This document shows, piece by piece, positions 10,837 to 22,764 of a DNA stretch of 64,000 nucleotides; the stretch's first letter is position 1; every line of letters starts with the position of its first letter. A program made the position numbers and the translations under genes. The DNA comes from Armigeres subalbatus (taxonomy: Eukaryota > Arthropoda > Insecta > Diptera > Culicidae): NCBI RefSeq assembly GCF_024139115.2, contig NC_085141.1:174852994-174916993 (forward strand), written 5' to 3'. The notes under the pieces were generated by a model. The model worked only from the letters and a program-made list of their open reading frames with translations. It was not told the DNA's origin and did not search any database.

Positions 10837-13515
10837 CAGGGTGTCGACTCAAATTTGAGAATAAAATTCCCTGACTTTCCCTGACTTTCCAGACCATTCC
10901 TCGAAAAATTCCAGGTATGAAAAATGTTTTTTTTAAAGCGTATGAAAATCTCTGCATGTGTGAATCCTTGAAGTCCATATGAATTCCTGAGCTACTGGAA
11001 GTCTAATCACTTCTAGAAATAGAACATTAAGGATTCGTAGAATATCGATAGGTAATTCAAGTCGTTCGCAAAGATCTAAGTAAATGCGCAGAACTCCTGA
11101 AAGATTTTCAAAATTCACATCGGTAAAATTAGCTGCAATTAATGTAATAAGTTTTTTGGTGTCCACATCCACCATTTGGAATTCTCACGGACTCCCTGGA
11201 GACCTCCAAGACTACTGACGGACTTCTTCAAATCGTTGAAGTTTTTATTATCTTTGTGGAAAATTGTGAGAAATCTTGTATCTTTTGACACGACTTTTGA
11301 ACTCTTTCTAAACAATCGTGAAAGCTTCTAGCGATCGTTCTAAAGCCGTTAAAAAATCTTCCGGATAAGTTATTTCCGTGAACATCGAGAAACCTTAATG
11401 GCTCTCAAGTATACTTACAGAGTAAGAATTCTTATTCTGTAGAGTTTATGGACTTCTAAAAATAGTTACGGGTTGCTTGGTATCATCCAGATAATCAAGA
11501 ATGCAATCTCTACAAGCTCGAATAAATCTATATGCAGCACTTACATTAAGCCCAGCAAAACATTCTAACCACTGCAAGAATTTAAATAATTTGGTCTGAA
11601 TACACTCAGGTCGTTTAATTTCTATTTAAATAAATCAATGGTCCCATGGAAAAATATCAAAAATAGGGAATGTTTGTGAAGAAGTGCCATAACTAGTCTC
11701 AAATGCTGAGGGGAGCTTCACCTACTCCAGTAATTTGATCGATTTTCAGTTGTTTTTTTTTTTCAAAAATGGTCTTGGAGTTCCAGCATTGTTTTATTTA
11801 TAGAAAGTTTAACTACTATCAACTAGATGTGAGACAACTGCAACAAGCAATGAAACTTAATAAGGAACATCTAATAGTTTTTTGAAGAACTCGTGGAAAT
11901 ATGTTTGAAGATTCCTTTATATATTTTTTATATGAATCCCTTCACGAAGACATTTAGTTAAAATTTGAGTGAATACCATACAATATACAAAGTTTTTGGA
12001 GCGGAGCTTTTGAAAAAAAAAATCAACTGAACATCCATCGAGGAGCTTCAGGATAAAACCTATCGAGACGGCTTTTTTAAATCCCATGGGATTTTTTAAT
12101 TTTTCAGTGAGAATTCTGAAGTAATTTCTGGACAAAATTCTCGAAGATCAACCTGAATATTTCCTGATGAAATTGTTTTATAATCATCTAAAGCAGCGAA
12201 TGTAATATTGAAACATTACCATTGACAACAACATTATCCTCCTCTTGCATCCGAGCATGATTATGCAGTATCGAGTAACGTTTAATTGAGACCATCGCCA
12301 CCTACGTACACGAGTTAGACCATATGATGCGTTTATCCACTATCATTCTCTCTACATGACCACCTAAGGATGTGAGAATCGATTTTAGAAGCCCATCACC
12401 AAATGGAAGTTCATGAATGTTTTTAAACCTATCTCCGCCCATGGTGTCTGTGAATCATTATCAAACTTTGCACCTTCTAACCTTCATCGTATTGTTTCAA
12501 CAACAAAAAGTAATATTAGGCACATCTTTATGGTTTCATTAGACTGCAAATATAATCAATTTTGAGTACAAATAGTTGAACTATTGAAAACAATCGGTTG
12601 AATATTGATTTACAATCATTTTTTTGTTTTCCACCAATTTTATCTATGCCGAATAACTTTTGTTCTAGCATTTTTTCAAAGATGATTCCTTCCTAATGAA
12701 ATTTTCAAAAAATGTCGTGGGCGGAAATAGGGTTAAAACATTACCTACATAATTTTGTTTGTAGATGATGCTGATGCAGTGGAGGGCCGACACAGGTCCA
12801 CAAAGTTACTATTCGGCGTTTTCTTTCAACAAACTTGCAAATATCCAGTTATTGGTTGTAAGTTAAACATGTTTGATGATTGATTGTTGAACAGTTCTGA
12901 ACTTTGGGCCATAACTCAAACTCTACTAATAAGGAAACTGCAAAAAAAAATCAAAACGACTCCGGCACAAAACCACTCAAACTAAATAATCTAAAACATA
13001 AAGGGGGACTTAAAAAGACTATTTGGATCAGGTCTCAACAGTGACCATTTGAGTAACACGACTTTGGAACCTCTGTTATTTCTTCAAGATTAATAGAAAC
13101 AAACTCGATTACCATGGGGGACATTAAAAGGGCCCGGAGTAGACTTTTAGTCTAAATACTGCCAACGGCCACACAAAAAATAAGCTTTTTAGCTTGATAG
13201 TGGAGGTGGTTGTCGACTGTAGCTGCTCTGAGTATTGCTTATCGGCTATGCAGTCTGATGACCAGATAAAACGCAATATTAATTCTGATCCAACGTTTCA
13301 GTACCTTTATTAATCGTTATAAATGGTGTGTGTCCTTGGATTAGTATATTGCTCGAATTAAAAAAAAAATCACTATAAATTTTCAATTTTTGGATTTGTG
13401 ATTTTTTCCCTGACCTTAATCAAAATTCCCTGACTTTCCCTGACTTTCCAGGTCCAAAACGAAATTCCCTGACTTTCCCTGACTTTCCAGGTTTTTCCAG
13501 GTAGTCGACACCCTG
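10837..13515. mobile_element. 2.7 kb non-autonomous DNA transposon, CAGGG ends, 5-bp TSD
   Basis: The left end is 'cagggtgtcgact' (10837) and the right end its complement 'agtcgacaccctg' (ending 13515). The 5-mer acgtt immediately flanks both ends (10832-10836, 13516-13520). Subterminal 'ccctgactttccctgac' repeats lie near 10872 and at 13430-13490, but in the same orientation at both ends, although the outer termini are inverted. No ORF longer than about 80 codons occurs, so no transposase is encoded. CAGGG termini recall hAT elements, but those normally give 8-bp duplications, so the superfamily is uncertain. Confidence 0.85.
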
Positions 13516-13539
13516 ACGTTGAAACTTTTATACCAAAAA

Positions 13540-13655
13540 GTCGAAAAAAAAATTCATGATAAATTTCCTAGACCGGCTCAGAAGTTGAACCCAGCCTTCT
13601 TCAGCATAGTCTTTCTTGGCAGCCTCGCATTTTCCCGCTAAGGAAGGCCTCCCAG
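13540..13655 (-). mobile_element. Decayed Feilai SINE fragment
   Basis: Reads like the first part of Feilai in reverse complement ('ctagaccggc...ttgaacccagcc', 'cagcatagtc', 'cccgctaaggaagg') with many substitutions. The 3' portion is missing. Confidence 0.65.
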
Positions 13656-13689
13656 AATATGTAGAAGTAGTTTTCAAAATTTCAATTGC

Positions 13690-14215
13690 TCCTTATACCG
13701 GGCAAATACATCCATTTAAAGAAGACTTATACCGGGCAAATGCGTCCAAAGAAGACGTTACTCCTGCCTTCGTCTTATACTGGGCAGACGCGTAAAAAAG
13801 ACGTTACCCCATCCTTCGTCGTATACCGGGCAGACGCATTCTTTTAAAGAGGACATTATCAACTCCTTTCGCCCTATACCGGGCAGACGCATTCATTTAA
13901 AGAAGGCGTTACCTCTCCCTTCGCCTTATACCGGGCAGACGCGTTCTTTTAAAGAAGGCATTATCAACTCCTTTCGCCTTATATCAGGCAGATGCATCCA
14001 TTTAAAGAAGGCGTTATCCCTCCCCTCGCTGTATACCGGACAGACGCGTTCTTTTAAAGAAGGCATTAAGGCACCAAGGCAAGGAACCTTTCGCATGATA
14101 CCGGGCAAAAGCATCCATTTAAAGAAAGCGTAACCCCTCCCTTCGCCTTATACTGGGAAGACCGTTTTTTGAAAGACGACATTAGCAACTCCTTTCGCAT
14201 TATACCGGGCAGAAC
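13690..14215 (-). repeat. Minisatellite, ~55-60-bp units
   Basis: Around nine units repeat 'ttataccgggcagacgc', then 'ttaaagaaggc', then a 'tccttcgcc' stretch. The same family occurs in the opposite orientation at 48790-49425 (there 'gcatttgcccggtataaggc'). Confidence 0.85.
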
Positions 14216-14224
14216 ATATGGTAG

Positions 14225-14545
14225 GGTTTCAGGTTTTGAAACCTGCAACCCGAATCGCAGGATTCGGGTTTGAAAAATAAGTACAATATCGAGTACGGGT
14301 CGGGTACGGGTTTGTTAGATAAAAAAATCGGGTACGGGCTTAAGAAATAAAATACTGAAAATTAGTTTATTCAGTTTTGTTAATTGTGAGGCTAGTTCGT
14401 TGTTTCGATTTACATTTTTTTACACATATCTAGTTTGAATTTTCCTGGGAAAACTTTTGTGCGGGCATAAATAATGAAATTATGTCGGGCTCGAGTCGAG
14501 TACGGGCTTACGAATGCAAAAATTCTCGGGAACGGGTCGGGTTTG
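14225..14545 (+). repeat. CGGGTACGGGT-type simple repeats
   Basis: Scattered CGGGT units ('gtacgggtcgggtacggg', 'gggaacgggtcggg') with AT-rich spacers. Confidence 0.6.
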
Positions 14546-14629
14546 CATTAAATCTAAACAATTGCCTGTATTGCATGCAATTAAGCAGAAATCGGTAAAT
14601 ATTTGAATGATAATTATTCTAACTGAATT

Positions 14630-14815
14630 CGGTCAAATGGCATTCCGCGGAATGATTTTCGGTGAAAAGGTACATTCCGCGAAATGCCTTTCGGAAAATA
14701 GATGCATTCCGCGAAATGTGTTTCGGAGAGTTGATACATTCCGCGGAATGTCGTACCGCGAAAAAAAATTCCGCGAAATGTTTTTCGGCGAAATAGTATA
14801 CAACCTGTTTGCCAT
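14630..14815 (+). repeat. CGCGGAAT array, inverted relative to 10540-10735
   Basis: Around eight units of 'cattccgcgaaatgnnttt' in a row, the mirror orientation of 10540-10735. The flank 'tgtttgccatattgctgaac' at the right end also matches that array's flank. Confidence 0.7.
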
Positions 14816-14864
14816 ATTGCTGAACCGTTACATTAGTTTAGCGACCAGTCCGCCAATCCAGTAC

Positions 14865-15142
14865 TTCTTCTTCTTTATTGACATTACATCCTCACTGGGA
14901 CATTGCCGCCTCGTGGCTGTTCGTGTTGCCTGAGCACTTCCATAGTTTCTGCATTCGTATATCATTTCTGCATTCGTATATCATGAGGCTAACACGATGA
15001 TACTTTTATGCCCCGGGAAGTCGAGACAATTTCCAATCCGAAAATTGTCTAGACCGGCACTAGGAATCGAATCCAGCCACCCTCAGCATGGTCTTGCTTT
15101 GTAGCCGCGCATCTTGGCGCACGGCTAAGGAGGGCCCCGACC
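14865..15142 (-). mobile_element. Feilai: Feilai SINE (tRNA-derived)
   Basis: The reverse complement begins 'ggggccctccttagccgtgc' and carries the tRNA-like promoter boxes, including the B box in 'ggattcgattcc' (GGTTCGAnTCC type). It continues with 'attgtctcgacttccc', 'atcatcgtgttagcctcatg' and ends in GAAGAAGAAG, as known for the Aedes SINE Feilai. The 8-mer tccagtac flanks both sides (14857-14864, 15143-15150). The body has a local tandem duplication of 'ctgcattcgtatatcat' at 14950-14985. Transcription would be by RNA polymerase III and mobilisation by a LINE; both are family knowledge. Confidence 0.93.
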
Positions 15143-15597
15143 TCCAGTACTACAAGCATAATTTACTGATTCATCATATATTTAGTCAACCAAAATCGGG
15201 CGATAGAATGAAAAAAATCAGGAAAAAAATAAGGCAAACCGTTTTCGTCGTTTTTTGACAAAGAACAATTGCACTATTCAATCCTTGTTTTTTATAAGCA
15301 TTTTTCTAGCACAGCAACTAAACCGCAATAAATAACTTCCCCCGGTGCTATTGTGGCAATTTTTTTTAAGGTGGTTATTATTTTTATATACGCACACATA
15401 CATACATTTCCCCAATTCGGCGATTTTTTTGATTTGGAATATGACATTAGTAAATATATAGCTCTTCAGTACACCTTGACGAACAAGGATAGCATATAGA
15501 AAATGTCTAATAAAATTATATCCTCACACGATTGGTAGAAAAAGGAAAAACTGGGTCATAAAAATGCACTCTCTTGTCTGTTACGTGCTCTACTTAC
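15143..15597. other. AT-rich, no feature seen
   Basis: No repeats or coding signal recognised. On the minus strand this would be the start of the intron following the candidate exon at 15598-15679. Confidence 0.5.
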
Positions 15598-15679
15598 CTT
15601 CATGGCTGGTGCCACTGATTTTCGATCGCGAAGCAGGGATGGTGGTGGCCGTCGACGAGGACGACGTTAACGTTCCCAT
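15598..15679 (-). CDS. Candidate first coding exon of a host gene (partial)
   Basis: On the minus strand an ATG at 15679-15677 opens a frame that stays open to a strong consensus splice donor, AAG|GTAAGT, at 15598/15597. It encodes 27 residues rich in Ser and Thr (MGTLTSSSSTATTIPASR and onward) and would leave the exon in phase 1. An in-frame TAA lies 18 bases upstream, supporting this ATG as the start. The surrounding 15600-17250 is less AT-rich and nearly free of recognised repeats, as expected for a 5' UTR and promoter. No acceptor or downstream exon is identifiable, and the protein family is unknown. Confidence 0.4.
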
Positions 15680-17633
15680 TAGAAAGTATCCAAATTAGCG
15701 ACGACGGCGTTCCTTCAGCACCCCAAACCTCCGGGAGACACGCCGACGCCTTGCACCATATATTTTCTTTCTCTGCGAGTCTGCACGGGCTTTATTGTTG
15801 GAACACTGCACACACACGTTTTCTTTCTAGCTGTCGAGCTCGTTTGGACTCGACAGGACTATCAGGAAGGACAGCATTTCCCTCGGGTAATTCACTTTAG
15901 TGGAGTTTTATTTCACTCCGAACACCATCACTATTACAGCAGTCACATTAATCGGATCTCGGCACTTCTTGCTGCACCCTGCCTTTGGGGCATGTATATA
16001 CACTCAATCCGATTGATTTATTCTGGTAGATTAAAGTTCTGCTAGTTTAAATAGACTTCCTGTGACAAAAAAAAACATTTCGAATTGGCAACGAAAAACC
16101 TTTTAGAAAACACAATAACTCTTGAGCGTTTTCTTCCTCACGCACTACTATACTGGCGATTCTTTCCACTCGAAACTTGGCTCATAAACTTAATTTTATC
16201 GAAACAGCAAGAGAAATTTCCACGACCGCATTACTGTTAATCCTTTCCTAGCTTTTTTCCTTTGAATTTTCCTCACTGCGCTTGGCTATGCGTTGGATTC
16301 CGCTGGATGACTGCCCCTTATCGCATCGAACAGAGAAAGGAAGACAAAACTTTTTGTCCATCCTTCCCCTTAGTGATAGTAGCATAGCAGAATGGAAGAA
16401 GCAGCAGCAGCAGCAGTAGCAATACTAACGATGATGGAAAAATCGAAGAAAAATATCTGATTTCGCCCCCCGATACTCTCGAAGTTTTGCTTCGGCCCGA
16501 TTTGCTCCCCATTGTGATACTTCTTCTTCTCATATTCTCTGCACTCCTCCCAGTTTTCGACGAAGAAAAATATGGTGGAGTGCATAGAAACCAACAACCT
16601 AATTTTCACTACTTTTCCCAGTACGAAAAGCTTGCCTACATATACACAGTTGAGTCAAATATTATTAATTTTGCTTATTAAGAGCAAATCGTTTTCAACC
16701 TTTTTGTTTTAACATTTTCTCTTGAGGCGTCGGAAGCATCCTGTAAAGATTTTCACCTTTGCGACAAACCACTAATGCAGTATAAGGCATTGAAATTTAA
16801 ACACTCCGCAGATATACCTCCTTCGAAATCTAGAACTGTTGAAGCTTAATTCGTAGCACCAGTGAAATAAAACGGAAATGAAATGAGGAAACCCATTTTT
16901 CCATCACTTTTCACAATCCTTAGGCCTATTTGAGGAATCGAAGAAGAGCTGCTGACGGAACTTTTCTGCTGCTTTTCTGTAGCACGGACTCGATTCGACT
17001 CGGCTCGGGATGATGGATTTTGCTGTGTGGTGTGTCTGCCTACATACCCGTCTGTATATGAATGCGGGCAACGCTGGCGCTGTCCTGAAGCTGTGTGGTT
17101 TTTATGTCGGGAGAAAAGCACACAGGTTTAGATTTCTCAATGAATGAAAATCCCGATTCGGATTTTCCCAAAGCTGGTTTGAGTGTACCGATGGAATGTT
17201 GTTGCACGAATACTAGCAGCGGAACTACCAATACTATTCGCAAGTAGAATGGTGGCGTAGATGGTTAATGGTTCCCGAAAAGATATTGCAATGTGTTCAG
17301 TCGTAAAACTTCGTTAGAAATGTTTCAACCAAACTACACGAACAAACTCTTTTCTATTCATAAATTACTAAAATTATGACTTTTATTCATTCAAACTAAG
17401 ACCGGAGTAGTTAGTGCCAATCATACTATACAGAAACTACGTCATCTCGATTTCTCTCGATTTCGAGAGCGATTTCTGCAAACCCTGGCACTCACTGAAT
17501 AAATTTAATTTAATTGTTGAAAATTGTGAAAAATAAAAAAGCGATTTTTTTGCCAACTGTGTAGGAAATGCTTTTGGTATTCTTGATTTTTAAAAACTAT
17601 TTTTTAACCTAGATTGCTTTAAAGTTTAGTAAC
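15680..17633. other. Repeat-poor segment, possible 5' UTR/promoter of a minus-strand gene
   Basis: Mixed-composition sequence with short CAG/CTG runs (about 16396-16420), pyrimidine tracts and no transposon landmarks until 17634. Open frames within it (such as 16318-16533, with a leucine run) look like products of the CAG tract. The link to the 15598-15679 exon is positional inference. Confidence 0.35.
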
Positions 17634-17706
17634 GGGCTTGGTGGTCATATGGCTACCGCTTCTGCCTCATACGCAGGAGGTCGTGGGTTCAATCCCAGTA
17701 TACACC
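17634..17706 (+). repeat. tRNA-like SINE head, decayed
   Basis: The sequence resembles a tRNA with an A box ('tggtcatatgg'), an anticodon-arm-like hairpin (CTGC/GCAG around 'ctcatac') and a B box ('gggttcaatcc'). The T stem pairs poorly (GTGGG against CCAGT), so it is not an intact tRNA. Most likely a SINE head or old tRNA pseudogene. Confidence 0.5.
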
Positions 17707-19615
17707 TTTTACCTCAGGAAGAATATTTGTGGCAAAAATTAAAAAAAAATCGTTGGAATTCTAAAGATGTATGCTTTGAAAATCCAAAGAATTCACTGAG
17801 GATAATTCCAAGTCGCTTCCGGAGAAATCCTTAATAATGGCCAGAAGAAAAAAAATCCTCGTAAAATTGGAAGAATTCGCAAAGAACGGGGAATGGGAAT
17901 TCCAAATAATTTCCATTGACAAATTCCAATTCAGTTCTGGACGAAGTTCCAAGTAAAAATCAGCGAAAATTCCATGAAGTGTTCATGTGGCATTGCCGTT
18001 GTACATCCCTTGAACATTCAAAATTTCTCTGAAGGCTTAGTGTTCTCCTTGAAAATGCTGAAGAACTTTTCATGGAAATGACTTGTAAAGAATTTGACGA
18101 AAAAATTCAATTCAATTCAATTTATGTAATTCTTATGGAGATCGATACCACTACAATAAGACCTTGGCACTACCGCAATAATAGGCTCAAAGGATTCAAA
18201 TTTTCATTGAGCAATGTTGATGATCATTTTGAACGGAATTTTAGTAGGAGGTTGAGGGTTCGAGTCCCTCCAAGACACGTGGATTCCTTTTCGCAAATTT
18301 CATATCAATTTGTCCATTTCGAAACATATGCTGTGCATATGCACAGCCAAGATATTTAACAAAAAAACGGAATTTTGTCAAACAGCTGTTCTAGTCGTTA
18401 ATTCAAAAAGTTTTAGCGTATCCACAATTGTTTTTAATGCTATTATATCCAGAATGGACTATTTTAACACTACTTAACGCAACATTAGGACATATCACAA
18501 CGATAGGACGATTTACCCTATTTGTATTTCCAACAGAATTGCTTTGAGTTCTCAAACAGAACTCCCATGGAAATTTCTTCGGAGTTCTAACTATTTTTTT
18601 AAATTTTATACTGGAGATTGTTTTGTGCTTAGTAATCTCCAAGCTATTTTTTTAAAGATTCAACGAGAGATTCTTCCTAATTTTCACGAGTTGTTTCAAG
18701 TTATTCAAAATTTCAGCACTTAATTAGGATTGTATAAAGTAATTACAAAGTTTTTTCAGGAAATTTCGTTACGGGATTTTTCCAGAAAATCCACAAGAAA
18801 TGCTCTTGAAGTTTCTTTTTAAGATTATTCCTAGATTTTCTAAACTTTTACGATATTGTAGCTGCAGTACCCTAACACAAATGTGTCGGCGGCGTGATGC
18901 CAAAAACCATCGGCTGCAGTGTCGTGGCACGGCGGAAATTGGCTTTCCGTCGAATGTCTTTCGGCCGAATAACCCTTTAGCTTTAAGAACAATTTCTTGT
19001 GGAATTTCCGAAGATTTTTTGTGGACTGCACACATATTTTTTAGTAGATATCAGGAGAAATGATTAAAAAAATGCATAAAAATTTTAAAGTATTTTGATG
19101 AATATGCCGAGGAAATCATCATGGAAAATCCTATTCTCCTTAAAAATTCCAAACATTTTCATTTGGAATATATGAAACTTTCTTGGGAATTCCGAAGCGC
19201 TCACGCATAATTAAAAACGACATACCATGAGGTCGAAATTACATATGCGTTATAAGATATATTGTCACTATTCACTTCATTGTTAGCATACAACTTTAAG
19301 CGTGATTCACCATACCAACCCTACATCAACACTTCCTGTTAATACATAAGTTATAGTTAACTACTATTAGTGAGACCATCGCTACAATAACACTTATTCT
19401 CTTCAATTATAACAGATGCGGTCTACGTATGATCCATGATTGTGCGGGCTTTCTTTGGAAATTTCAAAAGTATTTCCCGTGAATAATAAAAAAATCCTGA
19501 TGATAAGATTTATCTGGCAAAATTTGAAAGATTCTCTAGGTAATAACTTGAAAATATCGCGAAAAACAATCAGAAAAATATTTAAAAAATTCCGAAAAAA
19601 ATATTTAAAAACCGC
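17707..19615. repeat. AT-rich DNA with degenerate GGAATT-type repeats
   Basis: Background repeat motifs ('gaaattcc', 'aaaatttccatgg') alternate with plain AT-rich DNA. No gene is recognised. Confidence 0.5.
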
Positions 19616-19690
19616 TGATGCCGCCGCCCCCAAAATGGTTTCCGGCGTGACGCTGAAAACGCCGTCACCGTCGACCAAAATTATGACGAT
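19616..19690 (-). repeat. GC-rich module, inverted copy of 7455-7580
   Basis: 'ccggcgtgacgctgaaaacg' and flanking GCCGCC runs match the 7455-7580 module in reverse complement with several mismatches. Confidence 0.6.
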
Positions 19691-19734
19691 TTGTAAATAC
19701 ATGCAATTTACATGCCATTTACAAAAAAAAGCCG

Positions 19735-20672
19735 AAAGCTTATCTGTGAGAATCCGTGAAGAATAAGCTATCGCATGAAACTTTTTGGTCTGTCAATGGA
19801 AATATCCACTCTAAGACGTTTCCCTGCCCTAGTAACATTTTGGTTTATGATGGTTTAATAGCACTCTTGAAGAGTACATTATGGACTTCAAGAGCGTTAT
19901 AAAACTCAAAATGTTACTTGGGTGGGGCACCCTGTGTAGGTCCTGGAATGGCAATTTAACTCAATTGAGTTTTACAGTCTCATTAGATTTTTATTGTTAA
20001 GAAATCATGAAGAATGAGTTGTCGCATGATTTGTTTTGGCCTGGAAACTCCGTAATGTTCCGGGAGTGGCCCATGAGATCTTTTACTTTTCGCAAAGTTA
20101 GAAGAATTTTCGCGAGAAATCGTGAAGAATGAGTTGTCACATGACACGTTTTGGTCTGCAAAAAGAAATGGTCCCTACTACAGGTTGCCCCGAGGAATCC
20201 TGTAATGTTCCGGTTGTGACCAATGTGATCTTTAGCCCCTTACAAAGACGTCACAGGTTTATTCGCCAGAAACCGTGAAGAATGCGCTATCGCATGACCT
20301 GTTTTGGTCGAAAACGGAAATGTTGTCTCCTACAGCTTCCCTCGGGGCACTACGTGAGGTTTCGGGAGTGGCTAATGAGGCCTTTTGCACTTTACAGATT
20401 CTTCAAACGTTCATTCGTGAGAAATCATGAAGAATGAGATGTCGCATGACATGCTTTTGGCTGAACATGAAAATGTCCTCTTCTACCACTTTCCCGGGAA
20501 AATCTGGAACCATCAGGCCTTTTTGAGGCCTTTTGCACTTTACAGATTCTTCAAACGTTCATTCGTGAGAAATCATGAAGAATGAGATGTCGCATGACAT
20601 GCTTTTGGCTGAACATGAAAATGTCCTCTTCTATCACTTTCCCGGGAAAATCTGGAATCATCAGGAATCTGG
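19735..20672 (+). repeat. Tandem array of ~148-bp units
   Basis: Repeating landmarks are 'gaaatcatgaagaatgag', 'tgtcgcatgacatg', a 'ttttggtctg' segment and 'gaggccttttgcacttta'. About six units are recognisable. The last two (from 20377 and 20525, period 148) are nearly identical; earlier ones have diverged, showing a recent duplication at the right edge. Confidence 0.8.
19831..19918. mobile_element. 88-bp hairpin MITE-like insert
   Basis: Begins 'agtaacatttt' and ends 'aaaatgttact', with a second inner pairing (actcttgaag/cttcaagagc). It sits inside the 148-bp tandem array and is not repeated in the other units, so it is probably an insertion. Confidence 0.6.
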
Positions 20673-21254
20673 ACACAACTCGAAATCGAAACTATGGTAA
20701 AATCTGGACATTGTCACAAAATTTTACATTGATCGTCCCGAAGACTTTGGTCTTTTAGGTGTTAATAAGTGAAAATAGGGCAACAGTTCTATTTTTTCTT
20801 TTCAAAACAGCCACAAACATGTGCATGAAATGAAAATCTCTTTCTTTTGATATAAGAACATAAGATTTAGCCCAAAAAAAATCATGAGATAATTGATTTC
20901 TATGCTTCCATTGCATAAATACCACACATATAACCCCATTGTACCTTAAGATCAGTATGTCTAAATTAAAACTAATACATCTGGATGATGAAGGGACATA
21001 ACAGCTTTCGATTGGAACCTGTGGATTGAAAATTGATAATGATTAACTAATCACCCAATAAAAATATATGATGAGTAAAAATAGGGTAAAAACACCGTTT
21101 TTCGGCCAAAACTGCTAGAAAAGGATGCGTGCCGTGAACAAACGATAGGGTATCAAATTCCGTATCAAAAATTCTATCTTTTGATATAAAAACATGGACT
21201 GTAGTCTAGTGGATTCCTGAGATATTGAATTTAATGCCTTTTCTCAGAAAAAAA
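20673..21254. other. AT-rich, no feature seen
   Basis: No recognisable gene or structured repeat. Confidence 0.5.
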
Positions 21255-22750
21255 AACCATTGTGATTGTGCGGCCGCCCAGTAGCTGCTGTGGCAGTCGG
21301 TAGCCGAAATGAGCACGGACGTTGCTGTCATGGCGGACCCATATCACATACCCGCGGATAACTGGATAAGAGACGGATCCAGATCAGCCACGATATGTAC
21401 GACGGGAGAATCCCGATACAGCTAGGGGTGCACACAAGGGCGGAGGGTGCAGTTATAGTGAAGATAAGTGGAGTTTACTCCTGCAGCTGCTCGCAATTTT
21501 CTGGCGTCGTTTTATCGTCGAGCTAACACGCTAAAAAAATTTACTCAAAATTGACATAAATTGAAGAACTCAAAATTTGGTCAAGTTTGGTTTATGCTAT
21601 AGTTTAGAGTTCAATTTTCGAAGCGTGAATGTAAATACACGAAATAAATTAAGTACTTCTTTTATTCATTTTGTTAGCCTCAAAAAAAAAAAAATATACA
21701 GCCATCCAGTTCCAACATTATTGATATGATCCCTCAGACAAGTAGGAGAAGCCTTCGGCTACATGTTGGTGGTGTTGGTTTGCGTGGGAGTGCCATTAGA
21801 TTGGACAAATCGACATTTGAATCTTTGCTTACATAATCACATACGTCCTTTTGAATAAGTACCCGAGATATGTATGAAATTAAAAAATGCAAGTTTTGTG
21901 AAACGAACAAAAAAAAGGAGATTTTGTCCGGGTTTCCGCCATTGTGTGTCGTCCTGAGCAACGGTGACGTCTCTCGAGGTTCGAGTGGAATGGAGTGGTA
22001 TCAACAATAGATGTAATATACTGCAGTCCAAAATTTGGCCAGTGTGGAGGATGGACCAGGGTTACACTCACAGCGATCATTTGGCTATCCGCTACTGGAT
22101 AAGCAGCGAGGTACTCCTACAACCCGAGCGTGGAAGGTCGGCCACTTAAATTGTGGGACCTTCAGTGAAGCTATGAGTCTGGAGGAAAACACGGGAAGCC
22201 GCACTGACGAAACGGTTGTGGCTCTGTCACGAGCGTGTGACTAGCAGATTGCAGCCTTTCGTGCAACCTACCTTAAAACTAGAAGAAGATTGCAAAAAGC
22301 TCATTCGGCGGAAGTAAGGGAGGAAGACTTTGAGCTATTCAAATCGGCGAGAAATGCATTGTCAACGAAGGAGAACAAGAGAAAACCTACGATGATTCAA
22401 ATGGATGATTCACCTTACCCATGGGTTTTTAGGTGCTGAGGTGGATTCGTTTCAACTTACGATTGATTTGAATCGTTCATGAGCTTTAAGATTTTGAGTT
22501 TTTTTTTCAACACTGAGTCCACGATGACAATACATGACAAAATCGGCTAAGCAATATTTTTTCACATGTCTTCGGTTCGAAGTGGAGAGGAGTGCGTCGT
22601 TGGAGGTATGCGAAATGTTTGCGAACACCTACTACCGACAACATCGTCGGAAGAATGTGCCAGAAAGCAGAGCAGTGGAGTCCCACGAGTGACGACCAGG
22701 ATAGGCGACATCTTGGAACGCAAGTGCCAACTACCACACGGGAAAAAATC
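21255..22750 (+). pseudogene. R1-clade retrotransposon relic (same subfamily as 26869-31765)
   Basis: Three collinear pieces match the element at 26869-31765: 21260-21515 (start of the endonuclease; 'gtgcggccgcccag...ctgtggcagtcggta'), about 21965-22400 (end of the endonuclease and linker; THSDHLAIRY readable) and 22566-22745 (end of ORF2, after the zinc-finger region). The piece at 21516-21960 is foreign and includes the repeat at 21735-21885; the RT domain is missing. Stops and frameshifts are frequent. The catalytic-Glu position of the endonuclease reads DPY, as in the 26.9 kb copy. Confidence 0.85.
21735..21885 (+). repeat. Dispersed repeat shared with 52262-52395
   Basis: Both copies share 'gaagcct', 'tgcgtgggagtgcc'-like and 'tccttttgaataagtacccg' segments, the two halves being partly rearranged between copies. 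Family unknown. Confidence 0.6.
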
Positions 22751-22764
22751 TGGAGCTAAAAAGT

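Noticed and set aside
10469..10978. 169-codon minus-strand ORF
   Set aside because: It runs through the CGCGGAAT array and into the transposon at 10837; a product of a stop-poor repeat.
16318..16533. Small secreted-protein-like ORF with a leucine run
   Set aside because: The leucines come from a CAG/CTG run; no conserved context.
17634..17706. Intact tRNA-Met gene
   Set aside because: T stem and acceptor do not pair; listed as a decayed SINE head instead.
18230..18285. tRNA or SINE at 'gagggttcgagtccctcc'
   Set aside because: Only a B-box-like T arm is visible; no D or anticodon arm upstream.
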